A DNA stretch of 64,000 nucleotides from Pyrococcus furiosus DSM 3638 (lineage in GTDB: Archaea; Methanobacteriota_B; Thermococci; Thermococcales; Thermococcaceae), in NCBI RefSeq assembly GCF_000007305.1, contig NC_003413.1, forward strand, positions 1,844,257-1,908,256, in the 5' to 3' direction. Position 1 is the first letter of the stretch. Every line of letters starts with the position of its first letter. Position numbers and translations under genes: made by a program. The notes beneath the pieces are model-generated. The model had not been told where the DNA came from and did no database searches. It was given only the letters and a program-made list of their open reading frames with translations. Below, piece by piece: positions 18,547 to 27,565 of this stretch.

Positions 18547-20838
18547 ATGTTATTAAGGAGAGACTTAATACAGCCTAGGATATATCAAGAGGTAATATAC
18601 GCCAAGTGCAAAGAAACAAACTGCTTGATTGTTCTGCCCACAGGATTAGGTAAGACGCTGATAGCTATGATGATAGCAGAGTATAGATTAACGAAATATG
18701 GCGGAAAAGTTCTAATGCTCGCCCCCACTAAGCCTCTCGTTCTTCAACATGCGGAAAGTTTTAGGAGGCTATTTAACCTCCCTCCAGAAAAAATTGTAGC
18801 ACTTACTGGAGAGAAGAGCCCAGAAGAGAGAAGTAAGGCCTGGGCGAGAGCAAAAGTAATTGTAGCCACTCCTCAAACTATTGAAAATGACTTATTGGCG
18901 GGAAGAATATCTTTAGAAGACGTTTCGCTAATAGTATTCGATGAAGCTCACAGAGCTGTGGGCAATTACGCTTACGTCTTTATAGCAAGAGAGTATAAAA
19001 GACAGGCCAAAAACCCACTTGTTATAGGGTTAACAGCCTCCCCTGGGAGCACTCCTGAAAAGATCATGGAGGTAATAAATAACTTGGGAATTGAGCATAT
19101 TGAATACCGCTCCGAAAATTCTCCCGATGTTAGACCTTACGTTAAGGGAATAAGGTTTGAATGGGTTAGGGTTGATCTCCCAGAAATATACAAGGAAGTA
19201 AGGAAACTTTTAAGAGAAATGCTTAGAGATGCCCTTAAACCGTTGGCAGAAACTGGACTTCTTGAATCTTCTTCCCCAGACATTCCAAAGAAAGAAGTTC
19301 TTAGAGCTGGGCAAATAATAAACGAAGAAATGGCGAAAGGTAATCATGATCTCAGAGGCTTGCTTCTCTATCACGCAATGGCTCTTAAGCTACATCATGC
19401 AATTGAGCTGTTGGAAACCCAAGGGTTATCCGCCCTGAGGGCTTATATAAAGAAGTTGTATGAGGAGGCAAAAGCGGGATCAACAAAGGCTAGCAAGGAA
19501 ATATTCTCGGATAAGAGAATGAAAAAGGCAATCTCACTTTTAGTTCAAGCGAAGGAGATTGGGCTTGATCACCCCAAGATGGACAAGTTAAAAGAAATAA
19601 TTAGGGAACAACTCCAAAGGAAACAAAATTCCAAAATCATAGTTTTCACTAACTACAGAGAAACTGCAAAAAAGATAGTCAATGAACTTGTGAAAGATGG
19701 AATAAAAGCTAAAAGGTTCGTTGGACAGGCCAGCAAAGAAAATGACCGTGGACTGAGTCAGAGAGAGCAGAAATTAATTCTTGACGAATTCGCTAGAGGA
19801 GAATTCAACGTTCTAGTGGCAACGAGTGTAGGAGAGGAAGGACTTGACGTGCCGGAAGTTGATTTGGTTGTGTTTTATGAGCCAGTACCATCTGCCATAA
19901 GGAGCATCCAAAGAAGGGGTAGAACTGGCAGGCATATGCCGGGGAGAGTTATAATCCTAATGGCCAAGGGGACTAGAGATGAAGCATACTACTGGAGTTC
20001 CAGGCAAAAGGAAAAGATAATGCAAGAGACAATAGCTAAGGTGAGTCAGGCAATTAAAAAGCAGAAGCAAACTTCTCTAGTTGATTTTGTGAGAGAAAAA
20101 GAGAGCGAAAAGACCTCTCTAGACAAGTGGTTGAAAAAGGAAAAAGAAGAAGCAACTGAAAAAGAGGAAAAGAAGGTAAAGGCTCAAGAGGGTGTAAAAG
20201 TCGTCGTAGATAGCAGAGAGCTTAGGAGTGAGGTTGTGAAGAGACTTAAACTTCTTGGTGTAAAGTTAGAGGTTAAAACGCTCGATGTGGGAGATTATAT
20301 AATTAGTGAGGACGTTGCAATTGAGAGGAAGTCAGCTAACGACTTCATTCAGTCAATTATTGATGGTAGACTTTTTGATCAAGTTAAGAGGCTCAAAGAG
20401 GCATACTCAAGACCGATAATGATAGTCGAAGGTTCTTTATACGGAATTAGAAACGTCCATCCAAATGCAATAAGGGGGGCAATAGCAGCGGTAACCGTAG
20501 ACTTTGGGGTCCCAATAATATTTTCATCTACTCCAGAGGAAACCGCTCAATACATCTTTCTAATTGCAAAGAGGGAGCAAGAGGAGAGAGAAAAACCTGT
20601 GAGAATTAGAAGTGAGAAGAAGGCCCTTACCCTTGCCGAGAGGCAGAGGTTAATAGTTGAGGGATTACCTCACGTCTCAGCAACTCTAGCTAGGAGATTG
20701 TTGAAGCACTTTGGAAGTGTGGAAAGGGTATTCACTGCAAGCGTTGCTGAGTTAATGAAAGTTGAAGGCATAGGAGAGAAGATTGCTAAGGAGATTAGAA
20801 GGGTAATAACTGCCCCATATATAGAGGATGAGGAGTAG
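18547..20838 (+). CDS. hef: Hef fork-structure helicase/nuclease
   Basis: Archaeal relative of FANCM and XPF that processes stalled replication forks. The helicase half has motif I LPTGLGKTLIAMM, DEAH (VFDEAHRA), SAT-like LTASPG and motif VI QRRGRTGRH. The insert and C-terminal helicase end near residue 510; a charged Lys/Glu linker follows. The nuclease half starts VVVDSRELRSEV and contains IERKSANDF (the ERKxxxD active site, about residue 595), then two HhH motifs (LPHVSATLARRLLKHFG, VEGIGEKIAKEI). 763 residues; ATG 18547 is preferred to the adjacent GTG. Confidence 0.97.
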   Translation: MLLRRDLIQPRIYQEVIYAKCKETNCLIVLPTGLGKTLIAMMIAEYRLTKYGGKVLMLAPTKPLVLQHAESFRRLFNLPPEKIVALTGEKSPEERSKAWARAKVIVATPQTIENDLLAGRISLEDVSLIVFDEAHRAVGNYAYVFIAREYKRQAKNPLVIGLTASPGSTPEKIMEVINNLGIEHIEYRSENSPDVRPYVKGIRFEWVRVDLPEIYKEVRKLLREMLRDALKPLAETGLLESSSPDIPKKEVLRAGQIINEEMAKGNHDLRGLLLYHAMALKLHHAIELLETQGLSALRAYIKKLYEEAKAGSTKASKEIFSDKRMKKAISLLVQAKEIGLDHPKMDKLKEIIREQLQRKQNSKIIVFTNYRETAKKIVNELVKDGIKAKRFVGQASKENDRGLSQREQKLILDEFARGEFNVLVATSVGEEGLDVPEVDLVVFYEPVPSAIRSIQRRGRTGRHMPGRVIILMAKGTRDEAYYWSSRQKEKIMQETIAKVSQAIKKQKQTSLVDFVREKESEKTSLDKWLKKEKEEATEKEEKKVKAQEGVKVVVDSRELRSEVVKRLKLLGVKLEVKTLDVGDYIISEDVAIERKSANDFIQSIIDGRLFDQVKRLKEAYSRPIMIVEGSLYGIRNVHPNAIRGAIAAVTVDFGVPIIFSSTPEETAQYIFLIAKREQEEREKPVRIRSEKKALTLAERQRLIVEGLPHVSATLARRLLKHFGSVERVFTASVAELMKVEGIGEKIAKEIRRVITAPYIEDEE

Positions 20839-20841
20839 TGT

Positions 20842-20906
20842 ACCCCCGGGGAGCGAAGCGGGCTCACAGCTCGCCGCTCGCTCCCCCGCCGCGGTTTCCC
20901 GGGGGC
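20842..20906. ncRNA. GC-rich structured RNA candidate (possible H/ACA guide)
   Basis: A compact, almost pure G+C block in an AT-rich genome. Outer arms CCCCCGGG (20843-20850) and CCCGGGGG (20898-20905) pair perfectly, and inner pairs GAGCG/CGCTC and GCGGGCT/AGCTCGC extend the structure. On the minus strand the stem is followed after one base by ACA (20841-20839), as in archaeal H/ACA sRNAs; on the plus strand it could also end the hef transcript. High GC in an AT-rich hyperthermophile is a known mark of structured ncRNA genes. The strand is not decided. Confidence 0.5.
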
Positions 20907-20923
20907 AATGAAATTTCGACAAA

Positions 20924-20937
20924 CATTTATAAATATC
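20924..20937 (+). promoter_or_regulatory. TATA box of Sec61-beta
   Basis: CATTTATAAATATC lies about 40 bases before the Sec61-beta start; TTCGACAAA just upstream could act as BRE. It is independent of the GC-rich block before it. Confidence 0.55.
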
Positions 20938-20968
20938 TTATTCAAAAATGCACCTTAGGTGGTGAATA

Positions 20969-21139
20969 ATGGCAAAGGAAAAAACAACCCTACCACCAAC
21001 TGGAGCAGGACTAATGAGGTTCTTCGATGAGGACACTAAAGCTGTAAAAGTAACGCCAAAGGGAGCTCTGGCTATAGTCTTAGTCTTCATACTGATTGAG
21101 GTTTTACTCCAAATAATTGGACCTAGGATATTTGGTTAG
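20969..21139 (+). CDS. protein translocase subunit Sec61-beta
   Basis: 56 residues: MAKEKTTLPPTGAGLMRFFDE, a short KAVKVTPKGA amphipathic stretch and one C-terminal membrane helix (ALAIVLVFILIEVLLQIIG). This is the tail-anchored beta subunit of the SecYE-beta protein-conducting channel. AGGTGGTGA precedes the ATG. The last 4 bases overlap the convergent coiled-coil gene. Confidence 0.93.
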   Translation: MAKEKTTLPPTGAGLMRFFDEDTKAVKVTPKGALAIVLVFILIEVLLQIIGPRIFG

Positions 21140-21786
21140 ATTATCGTCTTCTTTAACCCCCTCGCATTGAGCTCTTCATTAACTACTTTTCTCATCACTT
21201 CTTCAATGTATCCTGAAATTAGGGACGTTATGTTGTTCCTTATCTCGTCTATATCGTGCCTAATTCCTTCAAGTAATTTTATGTACTCTCTTGCCATCTC
21301 AAGTTGACCTTCCTGCTTCAATAGTTGCTCCTTCAAGTGGCCAAAGTCATCTTCAATGACCTCGAGCCTCTTAACTTTTCTCTCAAGTTCTTCTATAATT
21401 TTTTGCAACTCTTTGTTCTCCTCTTTGAGTTTCTTTATCTCTTCTTCCTTCTTTTCTAACTCTTTTACCAAAGCATTATATTCTTCGGCTATGTGGACTA
21501 ACCTCTCTATTTCTCTAAGTGGTGGAACTTTTCCATCTCCCAAGATTATTACGTCTGGGCCAACGTTTACAATGTCTTCTGGCTTAATTTTGATTTTCTT
21601 TTCTGAGGAAAACATTCCTGGGTGAAATTCTCCTCTTGAGAGGTTTTCAAATACCTTCATTCTTAAAATGAAATAGTATTGGTTGTCCGACACTTCTACA
21701 TTGATGTCGGTTACGAATCCTAAAATCTTTCCCTCAGGAAGAGATATCACGAACTTATTCACCAGTTGATTTGATGGAGATTCCAT
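21136..21786 (-). CDS. PRC-barrel/coiled-coil protein of unknown function
   Basis: About 216 residues. The first 85 look like a PRC-barrel (ISLPEGKILGFVTDINVEV, later IKPEDIVNVGPDVIILG). Residues about 95-165 are a long Lys/Glu coiled coil (VKELEKKEEEIKKLKEENKE), ending in a helical tail with GIRHDIDEIRNNITSLI. It might be an archaeal cell-division or membrane-associated scaffold, but nothing fixes the role. ATG 21786 follows AGGGTGA and is preferred to the in-frame GTG at 21795. It lies downstream of the RPA operon on the same strand. Confidence 0.7.
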   Translation of the reverse strand: MESPSNQLVNKFVISLPEGKILGFVTDINVEVSDNQYYFILRMKVFENLSRGEFHPGMFSSEKKIKIKPEDIVNVGPDVIILGDGKVPPLREIERLVHIAEEYNALVKELEKKEEEIKKLKEENKELQKIIEELERKVKRLEVIEDDFGHLKEQLLKQEGQLEMAREYIKLLEGIRHDIDEIRNNITSLISGYIEEVMRKVVNEELNARGLKKTII

Positions 21787-21831
21787 ACCGTTCACCCTTT
21801 CTTCTTTTTCATTGGATCTACTTATACTTTA

Positions 21832-22641
21832 TCATAGCAGTTTGTAGTATCCAGTCTCCGGCTCGTAAATTTCTCCATCCGCTAGTAGCTCTGCAATCGC
21901 ATCCTCTATTGTCTCCTCGTCATACTTTTCTCCCAATTTCTTTAGTATGTATTTTCTCGATACTGCAATTTTCTTTGACCTTAATATCTCTAGAATCTCC
22001 TGCTTTACTTTCTCCAATATTTCGTTCTCTTCTTTTCCTTCTTCTGTTATCTCTTCCTCTATAAGCTCTTCAACCGGCTCTTCCATTGCCTTCTCTTCCA
22101 TAATTATTCCATAGAGCTCATCAATTGTTTCCAGTAATTCCTCAGGAACTCCCTTGTTCTTAGCTATGACCTTAGACTTTGCGGTTATCCCATAGGTGTT
22201 GTATATCTCGAATGCAATCTTCGCTTTCCTCGCATGTTCAATTTTCTCCTTCAGCGTCTCATACCTGTGAAGAATCCACATATTAGGATGGACTTTTGCA
22301 ACACCTTCCACTAGGATTTGCTTATCATCTCTCCACTCTGCTATCTTTCCTATAACTTGGACTAGATCTCCCTTCTTTACAAGTTTAGCGAACTTGGTAT
22401 CGTCTCTAAATCCAAGCACCCATATTACTCCAGTCCCATCATCGATTTGAAACTTTCCATATGTCTCATCTTCTGCAATTAGTGGCTCCCTTATCACAGT
22501 TCCAACGATTTTAGCCCTGTATATCTTTCTGGCGTCTTTCGTTATTAGATAATTTGGCTCAAAGTCTCCTTCGCTTTTTACGAAGTATCCCTCTAAAATA
22601 TCCTTAATATAAACTCTACTTGCAGGTAATCTCTTTTTCAT
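21832..22641 (-). CDS. rpa32: replication protein A subunit RPA32
   Basis: Third gene of the archaeal RPA operon, encoding a single-stranded-DNA-binding subunit. An OB-fold (about residues 40-125: RAKIVGTVIREPLI, FQIDDGTGVIWVLGF, VQVIGKIAEW) is followed by an acidic linker with many Glu and a C-terminal winged helix (KYILKKLGEKYDEETIEDAIAEL). ATG 22641 overlaps the RPA14 stop in an ATGA junction and has GGTGGT upstream; this gives 269 residues. Confidence 0.93.
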   Translation of the reverse strand: MKKRLPASRVYIKDILEGYFVKSEGDFEPNYLITKDARKIYRAKIVGTVIREPLIAEDETYGKFQIDDGTGVIWVLGFRDDTKFAKLVKKGDLVQVIGKIAEWRDDKQILVEGVAKVHPNMWILHRYETLKEKIEHARKAKIAFEIYNTYGITAKSKVIAKNKGVPEELLETIDELYGIIMEEKAMEEPVEELIEEEITEEGKEENEILEKVKQEILEILRSKKIAVSRKYILKKLGEKYDEETIEDAIAELLADGEIYEPETGYYKLL

Positions 22642-23006
22642 AGTGACCACCACATCATTACTTCTCTTTCAATTTGAGGCAATATTTTCCTCTCCAATTC
22701 TCTAATTTCTTCAAGAGCCTCTAGGTCTGCCTCACTGAAGTCTTGAATAACTTCAGCGTATATGTGCATCCCCTCGTTTTTGATTATCCTCCCAATAACT
22801 CTAACGATCTGCCCAACTTTTGGTAGCTCTCCCTCACTCTCAATTATCGCCACTCCAGTACCATCATCTAGCCAGAAAAGATACTCCATCTTGTCCACCT
22901 TGATGACCTTGCCAATTATGGATACCCTCGTATCATTCTCTGTAATTTCAGCAATTTTTTTCTCTATAGCAGGTCTTCTTTTTCTCACCTGAGTAACTTC
23001 TTCCAT
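22638..23006 (-). CDS. rpa14: replication protein A subunit RPA14
   Basis: 122-residue small OB-fold subunit of the heterotrimeric RPA: RVSIIGKVIKVDKMEYLFWLDDGTGVAIIESEG, then GQIVRVIGRIIKNEG. It sits between RPA41 (one base gap) and RPA32 (ATGA overlap), the gene order known for Pyrococcus RPA. It probably bridges the other two subunits. Confidence 0.93.
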   Translation of the reverse strand: MEEVTQVRKRRPAIEKKIAEITENDTRVSIIGKVIKVDKMEYLFWLDDGTGVAIIESEGELPKVGQIVRVIGRIIKNEGMHIYAEVIQDFSEADLEALEEIRELERKILPQIEREVMMWWSL

Positions 23007-23007
23007 T

Positions 23008-24084
23008 TCACATCACCCCCAATTCTTCCAATTCCCTCTTAATTCTCTCAATTTCTCTCTTGTAGTCAACTTCTTCCCAGGAGGAGGCCCTTAAGATTAG
23101 GCCCAAGAACCTGTCCTCAATTACATTTCCCCTCACGATTATTTCTTTCCCTATTATATTGTAGAACTCTTCCTCCGCCAATTTTCTCGCTGCCTCCTTG
23201 AGAGTCATGCCCATGCTCTCCATTTCCTTAAGCTTTTGGGCAATCTCTTCTGGCCCTACTCCCAGCAACTCTTCAGCATCGTCTCCAAAGAGGGTAATCC
23301 TAATGTATCCCGAGCCATCATCAAGCCCAAAGTCAAGAATAGTGATTTTTATTGGCTCAACCTCTCCATGTTCTGGACATATCCAAACGTCCATTCCTGG
23401 GTCATAGTCAACCTTCTTCTTACACTCTGGACATGCATCATATACCAAAACTCTGTAAACTTTGGCAATTGTTCCCCTAAGCTCTACAAATCTATCCCCA
23501 GGCTCGACCTCACTGATCTTCTTTCTCGTATAAGTTGCCACTCTAACTTCTTCAAGAGGTGGGATATCCTGAACCCTAGGATCATCTGGGTTTTTAATTA
23601 TTCTAGCCCTGAAGTTAATGTGCAATTCAGGCAAACCAGATAAGCTCTCCCTAACCTGGGCGTCTAAAACCTTAATAACATCCCCTACTTCTAGCTTGCT
23701 GTAATACTCCAAAACTTTTGAATCCCAAAGAACAACCCTCGCTCTCCCAGTATCATCGTATATAACTAGACTGGCAACCCTTCCAATGCTTCCATCCTTC
23801 TTTGTGTATTCTCGCGGTGGATACTTCTTAAGTATTCTTCCAACAATGTTGACCTCGTGGGGATCCATTCCTGGATATAGGTCGCTAATCTTCATTAAAG
23901 GTTGTTCTTCTCTTTTGGTAACTTCAACTCCCAGCCTTTCTGCTAGTAAGAGAGCAGCTGCATGCTCTGAAATATTGTTTTCCCTCATTATTTGCCTTAT
24001 TTGGTTCTCAATTTCTTCTAGAGTTATTCCTTCCACTTCTTCCAGGATCCTCTTGATTATTTCTTCTTTTGTAAATGCACTCAT
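23008..24084 (-). CDS. rpa41: replication protein A subunit RPA41
   Basis: Large subunit of the archaeal RPA heterotrimer, with an N-terminal helical region, a first OB-fold (VNIVGRILKKYPPREY, VLWDSKVLEYY), and a zinc-finger-bearing second OB-fold (CPECKKKVDYDPGMDVWICPEHGE, followed by LDFGLDDGSGYIRITLF). ATG 24084 is chosen over ATG 24090 because AGGTGA then lies 7 bases upstream. A TTAAATATTC box upstream (about 24116-24125) would drive the whole RPA operon. Confidence 0.94.
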   Translation of the reverse strand: MSAFTKEEIIKRILEEVEGITLEEIENQIRQIMRENNISEHAAALLLAERLGVEVTKREEQPLMKISDLYPGMDPHEVNIVGRILKKYPPREYTKKDGSIGRVASLVIYDDTGRARVVLWDSKVLEYYSKLEVGDVIKVLDAQVRESLSGLPELHINFRARIIKNPDDPRVQDIPPLEEVRVATYTRKKISEVEPGDRFVELRGTIAKVYRVLVYDACPECKKKVDYDPGMDVWICPEHGEVEPIKITILDFGLDDGSGYIRITLFGDDAEELLGVGPEEIAQKLKEMESMGMTLKEAARKLAEEEFYNIIGKEIIVRGNVIEDRFLGLILRASSWEEVDYKREIERIKRELEELGVM

Positions 24085-24137
24085 GATCATTCACCTAAAT
24101 AGTAATTTCTTTGGAGAATATTTAAGCCTTTGGAAGG

Positions 24138-24719
24138 TCATTCCTTTTTCTTTTCACTTTCCTCTATCTTTTTCATCAAATCAGAATACTCAGCATGAAT
24201 TACTTTCTTGAATGTCTCCTTTATTAACATTGGATCATTTTCTGGAAAGCCATAAAGCTCCGCAAATTTTTCAGTAGTTCCAAGAAGTCTTGTTCTCTCA
24301 TAAGGCTCAGCATATATAAGACCCATCTCCAAAAGCTTCCTAATGTGCTCGTATGCTTGACTCCCCCTAAGCTTTACTATCTTGCTCTGTTCCACTGGTT
24401 GGAGGTAAGCTATCAAGGCTAAAGTTTTGAGTTCTCCTGTGCTCAGCTCTGGCTTAGGCATTAATGGAATTACCCTTTGGGAGTATTCCTGCTTTACTTG
24501 CATAACCCACTTATCCCCAGCAACCTTTACTATTTCAATTGCACTTTTCCTCTCCGCATACTCACTTGCTATCAGCTCAATCAACTTCTCCAGATAGTCT
24601 AGAGATTTTATTCCCAGTGCTTTTGAAAGCTCTTTTAAGCTCAAAGGTCTTCCTGCTACGAAGAGAGCAGCTTCAACTAAGGCTTTATCCTCTATTAGTC
24701 CCATGCTTCTCGCCCACAT
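24138..24719 (-). CDS. scpB: ScpB-like segregation and condensation protein
   Basis: 193 residues with two winged-helix domains: VEAALFVAGRPLSLKELSKALG at the N-terminus and LSTGELKTLALIAYLQPVEQSKI with LRGSQAYEHIRKLLEMGLI later. ScpB works with the kleisin ScpA and SMC in chromosome condensation. No ScpA or SMC gene is in the window. An ATG five codons further in (24704) is an alternative start. Confidence 0.85.
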   Translation of the reverse strand: MWARSMGLIEDKALVEAALFVAGRPLSLKELSKALGIKSLDYLEKLIELIASEYAERKSAIEIVKVAGDKWVMQVKQEYSQRVIPLMPKPELSTGELKTLALIAYLQPVEQSKIVKLRGSQAYEHIRKLLEMGLIYAEPYERTRLLGTTEKFAELYGFPENDPMLIKETFKKVIHAEYSDLMKKIEESEKKKE

Positions 24720-24732
24720 TATTTAGGCCATC

Positions 24733-25482
24733 TCATTTTATGACTATTTCCTTTCCTACATTAAGGTGTTCTGCCTTCAACTTCATCCTTAGGTAAGCAT
24801 ACTCATCAATGCCCGTACAGTGACCAGGATAAAGCATTTCAACGTTCAGCTCTTTTAATCCCCTAACAGCATCTTCTAAGATGGTAATTGAAGCTCCTCT
24901 CAAGTGAAATCCTCCAATGAGGGCTCTAATAGGTTTCTTGCTTATTTCAACTGCATGTTTTGCAATATTCAAAATTCCACTGTGGCCACATCCAGTTATT
25001 ACAGCAATCTTATCTCCAAGATCTATGAGAAGAGCCATATCGTCCCTAACCGGATCCTTTTCGTTGTTGAGTAGATATCCAACGGCTCTATCCCAGGTTT
25101 CCCTTTTTATTTCCCCCGAGGATATTAGCCCAGGTAAAAACTCCAATGCTTTATCATTTAAATGGAAAATCGCTCCAAGGCTTTCAAGCTCTTCCTGGGA
25201 AAAAGGAATTCCAATGTCTCTTCTTTTAGGTTTTAGAGCTATCCTCTTTTCAAAGATTCTCGGATGAGCATAAACATCGAGAGTGTCCTTCCTCGCCTTC
25301 AAAAGTTCTGCAATTCCTCCAGTATGATCATAGTGGCCATGAGTTAAGAAAAGAGCATCTATTGAATTAGGATCGATCCCCAACCCCTCCATGTTGTTTA
25401 GTAGAATTTTTCCATCCGTACCAGTGTCAACTAAAACTCTATACCCGTTGTGTTCTACTAGAGCTGAAAAGCCTTTTTTCAC
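24733..25482 (-). CDS. metallo-beta-lactamase fold hydrolase, possibly N-terminally shortened
   Basis: MBL-fold enzyme with FLTHGHYDHTGGI (metal site, about residue 48), a later GCGHSGILN and C-terminal LYPGHCTG. It resembles the group of archaeal MBL proteins near the RFA-P synthase-like family. Its start, MKKGFSALVEHNGYRVLVDTG, lacks the first 20-30 residues that such proteins normally carry before the GFSALV strand, and only about 25 bases separate it from AT-rich sequence next to the IS607 element. It may have lost its 5' end or be read from a different start. GTG 25482 follows AAGAGGAAC. Confidence 0.75.
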   Translation of the reverse strand: MKKGFSALVEHNGYRVLVDTGTDGKILLNNMEGLGIDPNSIDALFLTHGHYDHTGGIAELLKARKDTLDVYAHPRIFEKRIALKPKRRDIGIPFSQEELESLGAIFHLNDKALEFLPGLISSGEIKRETWDRAVGYLLNNEKDPVRDDMALLIDLGDKIAVITGCGHSGILNIAKHAVEISKKPIRALIGGFHLRGASITILEDAVRGLKELNVEMLYPGHCTGIDEYAYLRMKLKAEHLNVGKEIVIK

Positions 25483-25533
25483 TGTTCCTCTTAACCGAAA
25501 GCTTTAAATATTTTCGTGAATAATTGTGAGTGT

Positions 25534-26163
25534 ATGGTAGTAAAAGAGAAACTCTACACGGTAAAGCAGGCAAGTGAGATACTCGGCGTCCACCCAAAGA
25601 CAATCCAAAAATGGGACAGAGAAGGGAAAATCAAAACCGTTAGAACACCCGGCGGGAGAAGAAGAATACCAGAAAGCGAAATAAAAAGACTCCTCGGAAT
25701 AAGCGAGGAAAAAGGCCTAATCATCGGCTACGCAAGGGTATCAAGCCACACACAAAAAGACTACTTAGAAAGACAAGTCAAAGCAATAGAGCAATACGCA
25801 AAAGAACGTGGGTGGCAAGTCCAAATACTCACGGACATCGGCTCAGGATTGAACGAGAACAGGAAAAACTACCGCAAACTCCTCGAACTCGTGGCAAAGA
25901 GAGAAGTCTCAAAAGTCATCATCACCCATCCCGACAGGCTTACACGCTTTGGCTTCAAAACTCTCGAATTCTTCTTCAAGGAGAACGGTGCAGAGATAAT
26001 CATTATCACCGACAAAGAAAAATCCCCACGAGAAGAACTCATTGAAGACTTAACAACCATAATCTCACACTTTGCTGGGAAACTCTACGGAATGCGCTCC
26101 CACAAATACAAAAAGCTCAAAGAAGGCGTAAAAAAACTAATCGAGGAGGTCGAGAATGGGTAA
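25534..26163 (+). CDS. tnpA: IS607-type serine recombinase TnpA
   Basis: 209 residues. The N-terminal MerR-like helix-turn-helix ([25 protein letters not shown], then [12 protein letters not shown]) precedes a short serine recombinase domain ([19 protein letters not shown] with the catalytic Ser in RVSS, and HPDRLTRFG). The DNA-binding domain before the catalytic domain is typical of IS607. ATG 25534 is chosen; an in-frame GTG at 25516 adds only six residues. It overlaps TnpB by 8 bases. Confidence 0.93.
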   Translation: MVVKEKLYTVKQASEILGVHPKTIQKWDREGKIKTVRTPGGRRRIPESEIKRLLGISEEKGLIIGYARVSSHTQKDYLERQVKAIEQYAKERGWQVQILTDIGSGLNENRKNYRKLLELVAKREVSKVIITHPDRLTRFGFKTLEFFFKENGAEIIIITDKEKSPREELIEDLTTIISHFAGKLYGMRSHKYKKLKEGVKKLIEEVENG

Positions 26164-27409
26164 AATTGTCTTAACATACAGAATGCCCCACAACTGGAAC
26201 ATTAATCCCTTCCTCAAGGAATACCAGAGACTCCTCCAGAGGGCAATTGACGAAATATGGGATAACACGAGTTGGAAGGAAAAGAAGGTTAAGCATAGAT
26301 ATTCTCTCGGAAACGAGGAATACCGGTACTACGAGACAATCCGCCTAATCCCATATTTTCCACAATCAAACGATTTTAAGCGAGGGCTGAGGAATAAACT
26401 CCTCCGAGAATGGCCTTTTGCTAAGCACTACGTTGATTCTGCAATAAAGACTGCTTACTCAATCCTCAAAAGCTGGAGGCAGAACTACCTCAAGGGGAGA
26501 AGAAAAAGAGTGAAACCAGTCGTTAAGAGGAAGTTCGTGAGGGTTAAAACAACACTAATGAAGGTTGAAGGCTCGAAAATCAGAATAACAATTAAACCGA
26601 GGGAAGAATACCTTGAACTGGACTTCTCAAGGGAGTGGTTTTATGAGAGGATTAAGGATTGGAAAGTTGGCGAGTTAATAATCAGGGAGAGGGATATCTT
26701 ATTAACCTTCTCAAAGGAGGTTGAGTTCTCTGGAAGAATCAAAATCGGCATTGACAGTAACTTAACGAGCCTTGACGTTTATCACCCTGAAAAGGGCTGG
26801 ATTAGAGTGGACTTGAGCGAACTGCATAGAATTTCCGAGACTTATGATAGAATTATTGATATGCTAAAAAGCATTCAGCGGAAAGCTCCAAAGAGGATTG
26901 GTTTATTGCTTGAGAAATACTGGACTAGGAGGAGGAACAGGATTGAGGATTACTTGAACAAACTCGCAGTCCAGCTTTCGAGGGAGTTCCCCGATGCGAT
27001 TTTCATCTTCGAGGGTTTGAACAAGTTTAAAATGCTCCAGAATGGTTCGAGAAAGTTTAACAGGAAGCTTTCCCGTGCCACTTGGAAGAAGATTGTTGGA
27101 AAGCTTTCTTATCGTGTTCCTATCGAGTTTGTTAATCCTGCTTATACTTCCTCCACCTGCCCGATATGTGGGAGTAAGTTAGAGTCCCGAAACGGGCTGG
27201 TGGAGTGTTTTAACTGTGGGTTTAAGGCGGATAGGCAGTTTGTTGGTGCTTTTAATATTTTGATGCGGGGACTTGGGGTCGCCCTGAGCGGGGTTGAGCG
27301 TGATGATTTGCCCCCCAATGAACCCAGAGGGGAGCTGAACGCGATGAGGCCCAAGTCCGTCGTGAGGGTTGACTTGAATGGACGAAGATTTACTCACATT
27401 CACTCATAA
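26156..27409 (+). CDS. tnpB: TnpB RNA-guided nuclease-family protein
   Basis: 417 residues. RuvC-like catalytic residues are all present: Asp in [11 protein letters not shown] (about 200), Glu in IFEGLNKFK (about 285) and Asp in [10 protein letters not shown] (about 360), with a C4 zinc finger between the last two (CPICG, CFNCG). TnpB proteins are ancestors of Cas12 and cut DNA guided by an RNA from the element's 3' end. The gene starts inside TnpA and is transcribed with it. Confidence 0.93.
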   Translation: MGKIVLTYRMPHNWNINPFLKEYQRLLQRAIDEIWDNTSWKEKKVKHRYSLGNEEYRYYETIRLIPYFPQSNDFKRGLRNKLLREWPFAKHYVDSAIKTAYSILKSWRQNYLKGRRKRVKPVVKRKFVRVKTTLMKVEGSKIRITIKPREEYLELDFSREWFYERIKDWKVGELIIRERDILLTFSKEVEFSGRIKIGIDSNLTSLDVYHPEKGWIRVDLSELHRISETYDRIIDMLKSIQRKAPKRIGLLLEKYWTRRRNRIEDYLNKLAVQLSREFPDAIFIFEGLNKFKMLQNGSRKFNRKLSRATWKKIVGKLSYRVPIEFVNPAYTSSTCPICGSKLESRNGLVECFNCGFKADRQFVGAFNILMRGLGVALSGVERDDLPPNEPRGELNAMRPKSVVRVDLNGRRFTHIHS

Positions 27410-27424
27410 AAACTCACGACGGAC
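27355..27424 (+). ncRNA. likely 3'-end guide (omega) RNA region of the TnpB element
   Basis: A perfect 12-base inverted repeat GTCCGTCGTGAG (27355-27366) and CTCACGACGGAC (27413-27424) encloses the TnpB stop codon at 27407-27409, making a hairpin with a loop of about 46 bases. TnpB guide RNAs are known to come from the 3' end of tnpB and the element's right end, so this hairpin may be part of the scaffold or the element boundary. Whether the guide starts right after it is inference. Confidence 0.45.
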
Positions 27425-27565
27425 AGACCCCATGATATCCAATAAATCCTTTTCTCCATCCTGAGTGGTTTTCGAAAAGAATTAAAATTTGCGTATTCAT
27501 CATTATTATTATTCCCTCTTTATGTTAGAAAAGATATTTAAAAATTAAAAGAAAAGATGATTAGT

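Larger units (their letters stand above)
25534..27424 (+). mobile_element. IS607-family insertion sequence (minimum extent)
   Basis: The element encodes a serine-recombinase TnpA overlapped by TnpB, the IS607 hallmark. The left limit given is the TnpA start and the right limit is the end of a 12-base inverted repeat beyond TnpB; true ends are not visible because IS607 elements lack terminal inverted repeats and make no fixed target duplication. Both genes are open and look functional. Base and codon use in the first half (many C-ending codons) differs from neighbours. Confidence 0.85.
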
